From the NCBI GenBank assembly GCA_964520985.1, contig CAZFPB010000002.1, positions 266,121 to 330,120 of the forward strand: a stretch of 64,000 nucleotides of DNA. The letters are read 5' to 3'. Each line of letters opens with the position of its first letter. The stretch's first letter is position 1. The notes under the pieces are model-generated. The model searched no databases, was not told where the DNA came from, and was given only the letters and a program-made list of their open reading frames with translations. The position numbers and the translations under genes are program-made. This DNA is from CAYSGL01 sp964520985. Its GTDB lineage: Bacteria; Pseudomonadota; Alphaproteobacteria; Micavibrionales; Micavibrionaceae. This document shows positions 7,529 through 15,768 of the stretch, one piece after another.

Positions 7529-7723
7529 ATGAATGGATTAATATTGCCAATAACAGCTGCTGTAGTATGCGTGTTTGCTATACTGTGGGTGGTATATGGT
7601 TTAGCACAGGACGCTAAACGTGTGGGTCACATTATAGTAGATTTCAACTTCGTCGTTGCTATTCTGCTAATAATGATGCTATTATTGACCATCATCGTGT
7701 CTGTCCTCGACATCATACATTAA
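7529..7723 (+). CDS. small membrane protein, 64 aa
   Basis: Two hydrophobic helices (residues 4-26 and 41-62) separated by a short charged linker (AQDAKRVGH). Own promoter with consensus TATAAT. No recognised family; might act on the host membrane. Confidence 0.55.
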   Translation: MNGLILPITAAVVCVFAILWVVYGLAQDAKRVGHIIVDFNFVVAILLIMMLLLTIIVSVLDIIH

Positions 7724-7749
7724 GCGATTTCCCGTGGGAGGAAATGCGC

Positions 7750-8052
7750 ATGCCATGTGTAATTTCGTTGTATAAAACGTTAAATAAACTTCCATGTGGT
7801 CTTGTCGTAGCAGCAACTCTTCAAATCATTAAAAACCATCCTGGCATTACAACAAGCGAAATAACCACCAAATTGGGATCTACTCGAACTAAAAGTGTAT
7901 TGTCAAATTTGGTTCGGTATAGGAATGCCGAATTAATCAAGTCATCCAGATCTCAGCATAAGGGGCCTATCGGGGCACCTGAAACCAGTTGGTTCATTGC
8001 AACCAAAGGCAGTAAGTTGTTGACAAAAATCAATAATTCGTTGATAAGTTGA
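7750..8052 (+). CDS. winged-helix protein, 100 aa
   Basis: Central segment ITTSEITTKLGSTRTKSVLSNLVRYRNAELIKSS looks like a winged helix of the MarR/ArsR shape. The end reads TSWFIATKGSKLL, the wing and last helix. The start at 7750 has GGGAGG 8 bases upstream; the ATG at 7744 would be too close. Likely a DNA-binding regulator; target unknown. Confidence 0.6.
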   Translation: MPCVISLYKTLNKLPCGLVVAATLQIIKNHPGITTSEITTKLGSTRTKSVLSNLVRYRNAELIKSSRSQHKGPIGAPETSWFIATKGSKLLTKINNSLIS

Positions 8053-8111
8053 CCTTTCGTCCCGATTGCAGCATTGTATACCCATGTAATGCTACCTACC
8101 AAGGATAACTT

Positions 8112-8507
8112 ATGTCTAATCTAACGATTACTGATGCCATTAATCACGGTCGAGATGTGCTCAACCTATTATGTGATGGGTTGCATGAACAGCACATCAC
8201 ACGCCACGACATCGACCAATTCCCAGGTTTTGATCGTGCAACTTCAGTGGCTGTTGTTACCTTTATTGAAGCTCCAGCTTCGCAAAACGGAGTAATCATC
8301 AACGTTCAGATGGGCCATAATTGGCATGTCATTCGACTGAAATATAGCCAATTCGTCGCTCTTCAACCAAGCGACATTGATAAACTGATCAACGTTGCCA
8401 TCCACCACCGTGGCGAATATGTTAAGTGGCAACAACAGGTTGCTAATGCTACTTCTGCTATTGAATCTATTCTGATTCCCGAATTCACTCCTACAGAACT
8501 CGCATAA
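8112..8507 (+). CDS. hypothetical protein, 131 aa
   Basis: Soluble, unrecognised, with AAGGA 6 bases before the ATG. A possible weak promoter (TTGACC 8049-8054 with poor -10 CATTGT) lies upstream. A short hairpin AAGGGA / TCCCTT (8518-8523, 8537-8542) follows and may end the transcript. Function unknown. Confidence 0.55.
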   Translation: MSNLTITDAINHGRDVLNLLCDGLHEQHITRHDIDQFPGFDRATSVAVVTFIEAPASQNGVIINVQMGHNWHVIRLKYSQFVALQPSDIDKLINVAIHHRGEYVKWQQQVANATSAIESILIPEFTPTELA

Positions 8508-8659
8508 AGTCAATAGCAAGGGATGATAATAAATCGTCCCTTTCTGACAGCCTACCTTCTAGCATATTCCCTAAAAAATAAAAAATCAAGCGTGGTCGAA
8601 TTGATGCGCTTAGTATACTATCTCGCCAGTCTTTTATTCTATATCATGGAACTTTAATA

Positions 8660-9307
8660 ATGGATATTGAACAAGAATGGTATAAAGCATGGGATATCGT
8701 AGATCCTCATTGCTTTTTTCCCTTTAATTTCCACAAGATATTGACGAAGTATAGTGAATCACACAGATACTATCACAATATCCTTCACATCACCGAATGC
8801 ATAGCGTTGTTCAACCAAATGGAACACTTATGCAACAATCCACTTGCTGTTCGACTAGCTTTATTTTACCACGATTATGAATACGACGTATTTAATCCGA
8901 ACAACGAACACGACAGCGCCGAAATTGCTCATTTTGAAATTGAACGAGTTCGACATAAGTCAGATCTTGCCGATACTGTACGCGATTTGATTCTTGCAAC
9001 CAGACATCAACCAGGAAGTCAACTGGTTACTGATAATGATACTCAAATTTTGTTGGATATTGACTTGTCCATTTTGGGTGCTTCATATTCGCGATATAAG
9101 TTGTATCAACATCAAATTCGCCAAGAGTACATTTCCATACCTCAAGACAAATATGTCACTGGTAGAATTGAAGTGCTTGGTAAATTCATAAACAGAGACC
9201 GGTTGTATCTTACTGATTTCTGTCACGAAAAATTTGAAAAAGATGCGAAAATCAATATGTGCATGGAACGAGTTGACCTGCAAGAGCAACTTGTGGACAA
9301 TACCTAA
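8660..9307 (+). CDS. HD-domain phosphohydrolase (COG4339-like)
   Basis: 215 aa. RYYHNILHI near residue 36 and ALFYHDYEYDVF near 70 give the metal-binding H...HD set. LDIDLSILGA and IRQEYISIP...Y..GR..VL follow in the order seen in COG4339 predicted metal-dependent HD phosphohydrolases. Substrate unknown; nucleotides are likely from the superfamily. It is unlike the second HD gene at 19747, which is SpoT/MESH1-like. Confidence 0.75.
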   Translation: MDIEQEWYKAWDIVDPHCFFPFNFHKILTKYSESHRYYHNILHITECIALFNQMEHLCNNPLAVRLALFYHDYEYDVFNPNNEHDSAEIAHFEIERVRHKSDLADTVRDLILATRHQPGSQLVTDNDTQILLDIDLSILGASYSRYKLYQHQIRQEYISIPQDKYVTGRIEVLGKFINRDRLYLTDFCHEKFEKDAKINMCMERVDLQEQLVDNT

Positions 9308-9331
9308 ATTAATTGAATGGTGTTGTTCCAA

Positions 9332-9580
9332 ATGAGCGGATATGGTGGGTGTGATGATGAATCGTTGCATGCGATGATTCTGAGCGAAAATGAAGTAGAA
9401 CGTGTTCGACAACTTAACCAAGTCAACAGTTCTCGCCCAACGCGTCAGCATTGCATGCAATGTGATGACCCAATTCCAGCCGCAAGACAACAGGCCGTTC
9501 CTGGAGTTCAACATTGCATTATGTGTGCTCCAAAGTTTGAACAGCGTCCTAAAATTCGCATGCTAGATCATATTCTATAA
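9332..9580 (+). CDS. TraR/DksA-like C4 zinc-finger protein
   Basis: 82 aa. The zinc finger is C-x-x-C-D-D-P-I-P-A-A-R ... G-V-Q-H-C-x-x-C, the pattern of short DksA relatives (TraR, YbiI). The N-terminus MSGYGGCDDESLHAM fits the family start, so I prefer 9332 to the in-frame ATG at 9317. Family members enter the RNA polymerase secondary channel and change initiation; TraR mimics DksA plus ppGpp. The (p)ppGpp hydrolase at 19747 makes a joint effect on the stringent response plausible (inferred). Confidence 0.8.
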   Translation: MSGYGGCDDESLHAMILSENEVERVRQLNQVNSSRPTRQHCMQCDDPIPAARQQAVPGVQHCIMCAPKFEQRPKIRMLDHIL

Positions 9581-9590
9581 GGATCATACG

Positions 9591-10067
9591 ATGAGACGAG
9601 AACGAGTATCAGCACAGTTTCCGTATAAAGATCCGTATTTGAACGATCCTGTCGAAATATCGGCTGAATTGTGTGAAGTCAAGAATCTTTCACAGTTGAA
9701 TTTGCCGCAACGAGTATATTCGTTAACTTTAGCAAATGGTGAGCATCTAGCAAATCCGTTTGCTGGGTTGCCTAGTTTTATTACCCATTTGCACTTTACT
9801 TGGGAAATTGAACGTGTTCGCCCATTAATTAAACGATATACCAACATTACACACATGTATTTCTATCGCGATCTTCCGCTAGATGTACTTGTGTTAGTGC
9901 TGGCTAAAAAATGCAGATCTGTGCATATTGAAGGACCAATTCCGAAATTGGGTCCGATGACTCAAGTTCTTCAAATTATTAATAAACACCTGCAGTTAGG
10001 TGGTGATGGTTTGATATGTCAAGAAGAGCTCATTCAAGCTGGTTTCAGCAAATATACCGAAGTTTGA
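9591..10067 (+). CDS. CQEEL-tail family protein, short form
   Basis: 158 aa. The C-terminus (LQIINKHLQLGGDGLICQEELIQAGFSKY) matches the tail of the seven-member paralogous family. The body has leucine-spaced strands (LPSFITHLHF, ITHMYFYR) typical of degenerate LRR-like repeats. It lacks the late-type N-terminal (L/I)-x-E peptide of 16470, 17165 and 47399. Function unknown. Confidence 0.65.
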   Translation: MRRERVSAQFPYKDPYLNDPVEISAELCEVKNLSQLNLPQRVYSLTLANGEHLANPFAGLPSFITHLHFTWEIERVRPLIKRYTNITHMYFYRDLPLDVLVLVLAKKCRSVHIEGPIPKLGPMTQVLQIINKHLQLGGDGLICQEELIQAGFSKYTEV

Positions 10068-10070
10068 ACG

Positions 10071-10099
10071 TTGACCTACGCAAGTAGGTCATATATAAT
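10071..10099 (+). promoter_or_regulatory. promoter with palindrome across -35 and spacer
   Basis: TTGACC (10071-10076), 17-base spacer, TATAAT (10094-10099). A palindrome GACCTAC (10073-10079) / GTAGGTC (10084-10090) covers the -35 and spacer and could be an operator or an end signal for the preceding gene. Confidence 0.8.
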
Positions 10100-10131
10100 T
10101 CTACTAACAGTTTCGAACAAGGCAGTGTGTC

Positions 10132-10893
10132 ATGCAACAGGTAACCATCAGATATAAAGACCAAAATAATGTTGTTGGTAAAGTCACGCTGATCACTCAA
10201 TCTGACCTTGCTCAGTTGACGGTAGAATTAGACCAAGAGTTTATCGATTCTTGGAATCGCGCGACCGATCCCGACAAGTGGGACGAATTATCTATCTCGA
10301 ATCGCTGCGACAGTCTGTTCGTCGGTGCTTACAAAATGAGTGAAATTACTGGTGATGCACCAATCTTGTCGCTCAGCAGGATGATTGATCGACGTCAAAA
10401 TTTGATAGTAAGGCTGTTGGAAGAACATTCGACGGTCATGATTACTAACAGTGGTGGTATTATGCCGTTTCTCGAACATCGGCATGAAATTATCAAAGAC
10501 GTTGAACAGCCAAAACCTACTACTTCGTTCAAACAACGTGGCGAACAAATTATGCAACGGTTGTTTGAAAATAACCGCGCAAAACCTGCTGTTCCTATTA
10601 ATCAATATGTTCACAAGTCTGACAAATATTTCGTATATGACCGATCTCGTGGCGTGTTTGAAGTTGAACCAACTTACCACAATCAAATGTTAGCAGCCTT
10701 GTATCTAACATCTGAGGATTTTGTCGAACCTGAACAGGATTCGCCCCTTTCGTTGGCCGATCTGGCCGACATATTCATTGATAAACCTGGAATTGCGCTT
10801 TACTCAAGTGCTGGCAGACATGTATACTGTGGCGTTCCGCAGAAATGGACACAGACAGAACTTGATGTGTTTGGGGTTATTAAAACGTTGTGA
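10132..10893 (+). CDS. hypothetical protein, 253 aa
   Basis: Soluble two-part protein. Residues 1-100 are strand-rich, then a proline-rich linker (EQPKPTTSF), then a C-terminal half with FVYDRSRGVFEVEPTYH. Strong consensus promoter upstream. No family recognised; function unknown. Confidence 0.55.
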   Translation: MQQVTIRYKDQNNVVGKVTLITQSDLAQLTVELDQEFIDSWNRATDPDKWDELSISNRCDSLFVGAYKMSEITGDAPILSLSRMIDRRQNLIVRLLEEHSTVMITNSGGIMPFLEHRHEIIKDVEQPKPTTSFKQRGEQIMQRLFENNRAKPAVPINQYVHKSDKYFVYDRSRGVFEVEPTYHNQMLAALYLTSEDFVEPEQDSPLSLADLADIFIDKPGIALYSSAGRHVYCGVPQKWTQTELDVFGVIKTL

Positions 10894-10904
10894 TGGTGAT
10901 GTAA

Positions 10905-11612
10905 ATGCAAAGCAAAATTAACCACAAAAAACTAGGATTTGCTGTAGCAATTGGGACGTTGTTGACTGGGCTGGGTGCTCTGTACCAATACGCATCTGCA
11001 TATGGCGATAAACCTACCATCGTTATGTATGATGCTGTTACTAACGAATGCGTATCGGTTATTTCCAATAACCCAAACCATAATTGCAATAACTTACCTG
11101 ATCGTTTTGAACGCCAACAGATTGATCACGTGTCAACTGATCAAACTTCCGTGAAGGAAACGGTTGGTGGGTATCGAGAATCAGAATTCTCGCGAAAGTT
11201 ACGCCTTGGAATTGAACATGACATGGCAACTGGAGCGGCTGGTAAAGACGGTGTTCCTCTTGATCCTGAACCTGCTATTGCTCCTGTCATGAACGGTGAC
11301 GATCTGCATAGATTGTGGGGAGATGACAAAAAAGCTGTTGCTTACCTTCCGCCTGTTTACGATCTTAGTATAGACAGTGAGGATGTAATACGGCACTTTG
11401 ATCGCGACAGCTATTATGATCCGATTATTTGGTATCATCATGGCGGTCATAGAGGTCGAACAATTATTTACTGTAAGGATAAGGAAATTACTGATCCTAA
11501 ACAGTGTGATCCAAAAGATCAAATCAAAGATGTCCCTGAACCTCCAGCTTATATTTTATTGCTGATGGGGTTGGGAGCTGTGTTTGGATACCGTAAATTT
11601 GTCAATCAGTAA
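10905..11612 (+). CDS. secreted protein with signal peptide and PEP-CTERM sorting tail
   Basis: 235 aa. The N-terminus has KK, a hydrophobic stretch and ASA near residue 31-33, a signal peptidase I site. The last 26 residues begin VPEPPAY (210-216), continue as a hydrophobic helix and end RKFVNQ: the PEP-CTERM arrangement (VPEP, membrane helix, basic end), which exosortase/EpsH systems of exopolysaccharide-making bacteria process. The body is acidic, with an HHGGHRGR patch. A phage gene with a host sorting tag is unusual and implies a host with exosortase. The job of the body, perhaps surface change or exclusion, is unknown. Confidence 0.75.
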   Translation: MQSKINHKKLGFAVAIGTLLTGLGALYQYASAYGDKPTIVMYDAVTNECVSVISNNPNHNCNNLPDRFERQQIDHVSTDQTSVKETVGGYRESEFSRKLRLGIEHDMATGAAGKDGVPLDPEPAIAPVMNGDDLHRLWGDDKKAVAYLPPVYDLSIDSEDVIRHFDRDSYYDPIIWYHHGGHRGRTIIYCKDKEITDPKQCDPKDQIKDVPEPPAYILLLMGLGAVFGYRKFVNQ

Positions 11613-11623
11613 CTGGTTACATT

Positions 11624-11842
11624 ATGGTATCCCACGTCAAACCATGCGCTGTTTGTCACTTGTCGCCACATTCGATATCATGTAAGGTGTGTGATGGTGT
11701 TGGTGAAGTATTTGTTGTGTATAGCGACAACGGTGGCTATATGCATACTAGGGCTTTCACATCTAAGGAAAAGAGTTTTCTAACAATAAAAACAAGGAAT
11801 TTACATGATATTAACCAAAGAGAACAAATCTCAACTTATTGA
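11624..11842 (+). CDS. small zinc-finger-like protein, 72 aa
   Basis: CAVCHLSPHSISCKVCDGVGEV has two C-x-x-C pairs 9-10 residues apart, like half of a DnaJ-type zinc finger, so it probably binds one zinc. The rest is unstructured. It overlaps the next gene by 38 bases. Function unknown. Confidence 0.5.
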   Translation: MVSHVKPCAVCHLSPHSISCKVCDGVGEVFVVYSDNGGYMHTRAFTSKEKSFLTIKTRNLHDINQREQISTY

Positions 11843-12062
11843 GATGTATCACGATCTGTTTAATCTCGGAGTAACTAAAGATACATTCATACAAATGTAT
11901 CAACGTGATCCTGAGGAAGGTCAAGCTGCCATTGACAGAGTTGTGTTTGATATTGAAAGTTTAGTTCATCAATGTGATGAAGATCACATGTATATGCTGG
12001 ATCCGTTGATCCTTTTAGCTCAGGAAGCCGGTTTTACGATTGATGCTCCTAAACAGTGTTGA
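11805..12062 (+). CDS. hypothetical protein, 85 aa
   Basis: Small acidic helical protein with AAGGAA 6 bases before its ATG, overlapping the end of the zinc-finger-like gene. No motif recognised. Confidence 0.5.
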   Translation: MILTKENKSQLIEMYHDLFNLGVTKDTFIQMYQRDPEEGQAAIDRVVFDIESLVHQCDEDHMYMLDPLILLAQEAGFTIDAPKQC

Positions 12063-12120
12063 TCAAATGGTAAATGTTGTATACTATAGTGGGTAACCGT
12101 CAAATACTATTAGGAGGTTA
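12059..12120 (+). promoter_or_regulatory. promoter and possible RBS hairpin
   Basis: TTGATC (12059-12064), 17-base spacer, TACTAT (12082-12087). Downstream TAACC (12094-12098) / GGTTA (12116-12120) could pair over the AGGAGG ribosome binding site, a weaker case of the arrangement seen at 24659. Confidence 0.6.
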
Positions 12121-12122
12121 TA

Positions 12123-12395
12123 ATGACCGGTTCTAACGAACAGCCCGTTTATAAATCTACGATTTGTCGTCAAATTTTTGCTCGCATGTACGACAAAGAG
12201 AAACAACCGAAAGAACAACGCAAGGCTATTGTTGAAGCATTCAAAAGCGAAGCAGGCGTGTCTACCAATTGCGCGAACAGTTATTACACCAATAACGTTA
12301 ACGAAATGAACGGTGTCAAGCCAAACTATCGTAAGCCGAAGCAACAACCCCAAACCGACGCAGAAGTTACTGCAACCGAACAACCGTCGCAGTAA
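12123..12395 (+). CDS. small helical protein with SYY motif, 90 aa
   Basis: Residues 12-60 (IFARMYDKEKQPKEQRKAIVEAFKSEAGVSTNCANSYYTNNV) match the C-terminal helical unit of the genes at 6881 and 13992: R-x-x-[ILF] ... E-x-G-[VLI] ... A-x-[ST]-Y. This suggests a shared DNA-binding or protein-contact domain. The C-terminus is Q/T-rich and flexible. Strong AGGAGG ribosome binding site. Confidence 0.6.
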   Translation: MTGSNEQPVYKSTICRQIFARMYDKEKQPKEQRKAIVEAFKSEAGVSTNCANSYYTNNVNEMNGVKPNYRKPKQQPQTDAEVTATEQPSQ

Positions 12396-12979
12396 TGTCA
12401 CGCGTTCCACGAGAAATGGCTGCCTCAAATGCGGCCATTTCTAAAGCTATTAAAAACAACTTCACATCGTATAATGATATTGATGCATGGATTCGAGACC
12501 GAAAACGATATACCGATTGGAAATGGTCAGAATTACCTCTCAAGATCGTGCTAGATCCTGATACTCATCAGGTATCAATCAAGGGCGATTTTAAACTAAC
12601 ACATTGCTCAATAGAGCAAATCCCTTTCGACTGGTTGTTTAATGATGGCCACGTTAACCTAACCGGTAATTACCTGCAGGCTTTTCATAATCTTCCTCAA
12701 TATGTTTCGGGCAATCTCACATTATCACGAAACCAATTCACATCTCTGAAAGACATTCACAAAAGAATTCTATACGTCGATGGCATTATCGATGTAGACC
12801 ATAATCCAATCACCAGTCACGTTCTTGGAATATTGGCCATCGATAATGTTAAGGCAGTGCGCCTGCCCAAAATTGAAGTTGAACAGATTATCAATTATCA
12901 TTTAACATATGGTCGAGATGTTCTCGAATGTCAAGAAGAGTTAATTGATGCTGGTTTTGTTGAATGGGCTAAAATGTAA
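12395..12979 (+). CDS. CQEEL-tail LRR-like paralog
   Basis: 194 aa. The middle has short repeats of the L-x-x-C/S-x-x-x-I-P and G-x-L-x-L-S-R-N-x-F-x-S-L type, as in LRR-like proteins. The end (LECQEELIDAGFVEWAKM) is nearly identical to the tails at 16470 and 47399. Starts inside the stop of the preceding gene (TAATG). It has no (L/I)-x-E start peptide and lies in an early-type operon. Probably a binding scaffold. Confidence 0.75.
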   Translation: MSRVPREMAASNAAISKAIKNNFTSYNDIDAWIRDRKRYTDWKWSELPLKIVLDPDTHQVSIKGDFKLTHCSIEQIPFDWLFNDGHVNLTGNYLQAFHNLPQYVSGNLTLSRNQFTSLKDIHKRILYVDGIIDVDHNPITSHVLGILAIDNVKAVRLPKIEVEQIINYHLTYGRDVLECQEELIDAGFVEWAKM

Positions 12980-13519
12980 ATGTACAGGCATAGATGGCGA
13001 GTCGAACTGTGGTTGGAAGATATGGAGATCGCCAACTATACAATTAACGAAGATTTGACTGTTAACGTTAATGGTGATGTACATTTAAATAATAGCGATT
13101 TAAAAATATTGCCAGTCCAATTTAATCGTGTCGATGGACATTTTTATATTAACGATAACCCACTTAAATCATCATATGGCGTTCCACAAACTGTTACTGG
13201 ATCGTTTGACATCAGTTTTTGCGGATTATCTACGGTAGATTGGTTTATTACATGTCAATCTTTAAATTTATGCGGTAACCAGTTGAGCCATTTTAAAAAT
13301 ATTCACAAATTCATTAATTGCGAATCGGCAACAATATCTGGGAATTCAGTAAAAAGTGGAATTCTATACTGGCTATTAATCCCAAATATTAAACATCTGT
13401 ATATAACAGGGAAAGGTTACGTCAACGATATCATGAAAAAGCATATTGTGACCAAAAATATTCTTGACTGCCAAGAAGAATTAATCGAAGCTGGTTACAG
13501 CGAATTGGCGCTATTATAA
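12980..13519 (+). CDS. CQEEL-tail LRR-like paralog
   Basis: 179 aa. ATG follows directly on the stop of its paralog at 12395-12979, so this is a tandem pair. NEDLTVNVNGDVHLNNSDLKILPVQFNRVDGHF matches the same segment of 16470 and 47399. The end is DCQEELIEAGYSELALL. It looks N-terminally shortened relative to the late members. Confidence 0.75.
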   Translation: MYRHRWRVELWLEDMEIANYTINEDLTVNVNGDVHLNNSDLKILPVQFNRVDGHFYINDNPLKSSYGVPQTVTGSFDISFCGLSTVDWFITCQSLNLCGNQLSHFKNIHKFINCESATISGNSVKSGILYWLLIPNIKHLYITGKGYVNDIMKKHIVTKNILDCQEELIEAGYSELALL

Positions 13520-13532
13520 TTGGTGTGTTCAC

Positions 13533-13937
13533 ATGAAGTACATATTGGCTGTAATTTTGTGGTTGGTGGTAAGTTCTGCAAATGGCGCTAGTTGTTATCA
13601 GGTTTCCAAATTCACTAATCAAGTAGTCAGCAGACATACAGACTATAAGCCAATTAATCTCGATATATTGGTGATACCTCAAATCCAAACATTAAGATTT
13701 GATGGTAAAAATTCAACTGTTACAGACCATGCAAATAACGTACAACAGTGCGTTCAAATCGGTGATCTTACGTTGATTTGCCTCTCTGGGAACAAATCCC
13801 AAACGCATGTTGCCATCCAGATTTGGACCATCGATTTGGTGTACGGTATTGCTACGTGGATCGGCAATGCTGCTGGTAGTGACACTGCATCTCCAGGATC
13901 ATGGATGGCCGTCGGTCAACTAGATAAAAAATGTTGA
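13533..13937 (+). CDS. small secreted protein
   Basis: 134 aa with a signal peptide (MKYILAVILWLVVSSANGA, cut after ANG/A) and four later cysteines (SCYQV, QQCVQ, LICLS, KKC), so probably a periplasmic protein with disulphides. No family recognised. Confidence 0.6.
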   Translation: MKYILAVILWLVVSSANGASCYQVSKFTNQVVSRHTDYKPINLDILVIPQIQTLRFDGKNSTVTDHANNVQQCVQIGDLTLICLSGNKSQTHVAIQIWTIDLVYGIATWIGNAAGSDTASPGSWMAVGQLDKKC

Positions 13938-13962
13938 CCTTCCTCTAATAGTATGGTACTAT
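13934..13962 (+). promoter_or_regulatory. sigma70-type promoter
   Basis: TTGACC (13934-13939), 17-base spacer, TACTAT (13957-13962), overlapping the end of the preceding gene. Confidence 0.7.
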
Positions 13963-13991
13963 GTGTATATTGTTGATTTGAGGGTTAAATC

Positions 13992-14441
13992 ATGCGCGTA
14001 GGTGATACTGTTCAGTGGACGTTCAAAGACGAAAACGGCCAAAAGGCTCATCATACGGGAATTGTGCAAAGCGTCGACAAGGAACGGATTGAACTCAAAG
14101 TGGATGATGTTGGTGTCATTTCCGTTCCGTTGAATGATGGCACATTCAAAAAGGTAGCAGCGTTACCTGAAAAACCCGTTAAAAAAGTGGCAGCTAAGGC
14201 TGTGGTTGCTCCTGCTCCGAAACAGAGCAAACAACCTAAGCAAGCCACCAAGACGAGTCGTAAACGCGGTGAAGGTCCTTCTACGTTTGAGCGCGTTGCA
14301 GAACTGTACGTCAAACTGGTTAAAGAAGGAATTACTGATCGACCGACGTTCATCAAGCGACTGTCCGGTGAACTTGGAATTCCTGAAACCACCGCCAGCA
14401 CATATTTGGCGAAATGTAAACGAGAGATCGTGGTTAAATGA
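13992..14441 (+). CDS. two-domain basic protein with SH3-like start and helical TY motif
   Basis: 149 aa. Residues 1-55 (VGDTVQWTF ... HHTGIVQSVDKERIELKVDDVGVISVP) look like a small beta barrel. An Ala/Lys/Pro-rich linker (70-95) follows, then TFERVAELYVKLVKEG ... RPTFIKRLSGELGIPETTASTYLAKCKREI, the helical unit shared with 6881 and 12123. Probably nucleic-acid binding. Overlaps the next start by 4 bases. Confidence 0.65.
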   Translation: MRVGDTVQWTFKDENGQKAHHTGIVQSVDKERIELKVDDVGVISVPLNDGTFKKVAALPEKPVKKVAAKAVVAPAPKQSKQPKQATKTSRKRGEGPSTFERVAELYVKLVKEGITDRPTFIKRLSGELGIPETTASTYLAKCKREIVVK

Positions 14442-14695
14442 GTGAAAATTTGATACAGTTGATGTCAATTACACAACTGGAACAACTTGCGAACGATACT
14501 GGCCATCCAATCGACCAGTATCGTCGCGATTTTGAAACGCTTTTTGGATCTGGCAATAAACAGACAGGACAAGATGGATATCGGTTGGACGTTACACGTC
14601 TAGCTGCACATGGCCACTATCGTTCGATGGTAACATTTTGGGCGTGGTTTGTGTATCTTCACGACAGAATCAATAAGACAACCGACCATGGTTAG
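14438..14695 (+). CDS. hypothetical protein, 85 aa
   Basis: Small helical protein coupled to the gene before it (ATGA overlap). No recognised motif. Confidence 0.55.
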   Translation: MSENLIQLMSITQLEQLANDTGHPIDQYRRDFETLFGSGNKQTGQDGYRLDVTRLAAHGHYRSMVTFWAWFVYLHDRINKTTDHG

Positions 14696-15158
14696 AGCGT
14701 ACAGTTCTTCCTTATTCATCTACGATTCGCGCCAGCAATTAATGATGTCGGAAGCGAAACGATTGGCACAATGCGACCAACCTGCAGAGTTTGAATTATT
14801 TGCAGATTACACCATGGGAATTACGATCCAATCTGAACGCACAGGCGATTATGCTCAGTTTTATGTGTGGGATTGGGTTGATGAAGATGGTGACATCTCG
14901 TGGTTTTTGACACCAACTCGCAGTACAATTGACAAGCATCAACAGCTAGTTGGATTTGAAGTGATGATCCAAGTTGATAAAAATGACACCATGATTATTC
15001 CAGAATTGTGGCATAAAAAGGGCATTGGTGTTCAATGTCCACAGTGCCTTAATCAAGGATACACGTGGGTCGGAACAGCATTTGAAGGTCAGTTGGAGCA
15101 GTGTATATTCTGTTGGCAAGTTCCGAACAGCGTATTCATGCTGTCAGGTCTCAAATAA
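14688..15158 (+). CDS. hypothetical protein with C-terminal zinc ribbon, 156 aa
   Basis: The C-terminal part CPQCLNQGYTWVGTAFEGQLEQCIFCW has two C-x-x-C pairs and probably binds zinc. The N-terminal part is a mixed alpha/beta unit with WDWVDEDGDISWF. Start at 14688 gives an 8-base overlap with the upstream gene. Function unknown. Confidence 0.55.
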   Translation: MVRAYSSSLFIYDSRQQLMMSEAKRLAQCDQPAEFELFADYTMGITIQSERTGDYAQFYVWDWVDEDGDISWFLTPTRSTIDKHQQLVGFEVMIQVDKNDTMIIPELWHKKGIGVQCPQCLNQGYTWVGTAFEGQLEQCIFCWQVPNSVFMLSGLK

Positions 15159-15178
15159 TTAACCAAGGGGATTATTCC

Positions 15179-15751
15179 ATGAAATACGTTGTATTATGTA
15201 TCGCTTTGTTGTTTTCAGTCCCGAGTGTTGCACAGTTAACTTCTCATTCTGTCAGTCAAGCAGGGTTTGATGACCTAACAGAAGCACAAAAAGCTGCTGT
15301 CATCAAACAAGTATCTGAAAATGCTGAAATGAACAAGACTGTCGTTGTTAAAAGCAACACTGTAGAAACACTCAATGCGTTTGCTGAACTTGGCAAAAAC
15401 ATTGGCGCTGGATTAGTGGCAGCAGCGAAAGAATTAGGTATTGCCGCCAACGAATTTGCAACAACTCCTGTAGGCAAGATAACGATTGCACTAATTGTTT
15501 GGAATTACGCAGGCGAATTTATCATTCACACAGCAGCTGGAATTTTGGTGCTAGTTACTGGGCTGTACATTTGTCGGCGGTTGTTTCCACGCGTTTACGC
15601 AATTGAATACGACCCCGAAAGACGATGGTTTGGATTTCAAATCAAGAAAAAAATCCATTACACTACCCGCTCTGGCGAAGAAACCTGGGGAATGGCAATT
15701 GCATACTTTGGCGTACTGATTGTTACTACACTTATCTTAATCACGGCGTGA
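15179..15751 (+). CDS. membrane protein with signal peptide
   Basis: 190 aa. A signal peptide (MKYVVLCIALLFSVPSVAQ) is followed by a helical, Ala/Lys-rich region, then hydrophobic helices at about 105-145 and 170-190. AAGGGG precedes the ATG at 15179, which I prefer to the longer frame from 15101. Probably an inner-membrane protein with a periplasmic helical domain; function unknown. Confidence 0.6.
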   Translation: MKYVVLCIALLFSVPSVAQLTSHSVSQAGFDDLTEAQKAAVIKQVSENAEMNKTVVVKSNTVETLNAFAELGKNIGAGLVAAAKELGIAANEFATTPVGKITIALIVWNYAGEFIIHTAAGILVLVTGLYICRRLFPRVYAIEYDPERRWFGFQIKKKIHYTTRSGEETWGMAIAYFGVLIVTTLILITA

Positions 15752-15768
15752 GGAACTGTTGTTCCTCA
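15749..15768. terminator. hairpin between convergent operons
   Basis: TGAGGAAC (15749-15756), TGTT loop, GTTCCTCA (15761-15768). Includes the stop codon of the 15179 gene and ends next to the stop of the 15769 gene. Confidence 0.55.

Noticed and set aside
8049..8077. TTGACC as a promoter for the 8112 gene
   Set aside because: At 17 bases the -10 is CATTGT, too poor to list as a feature.
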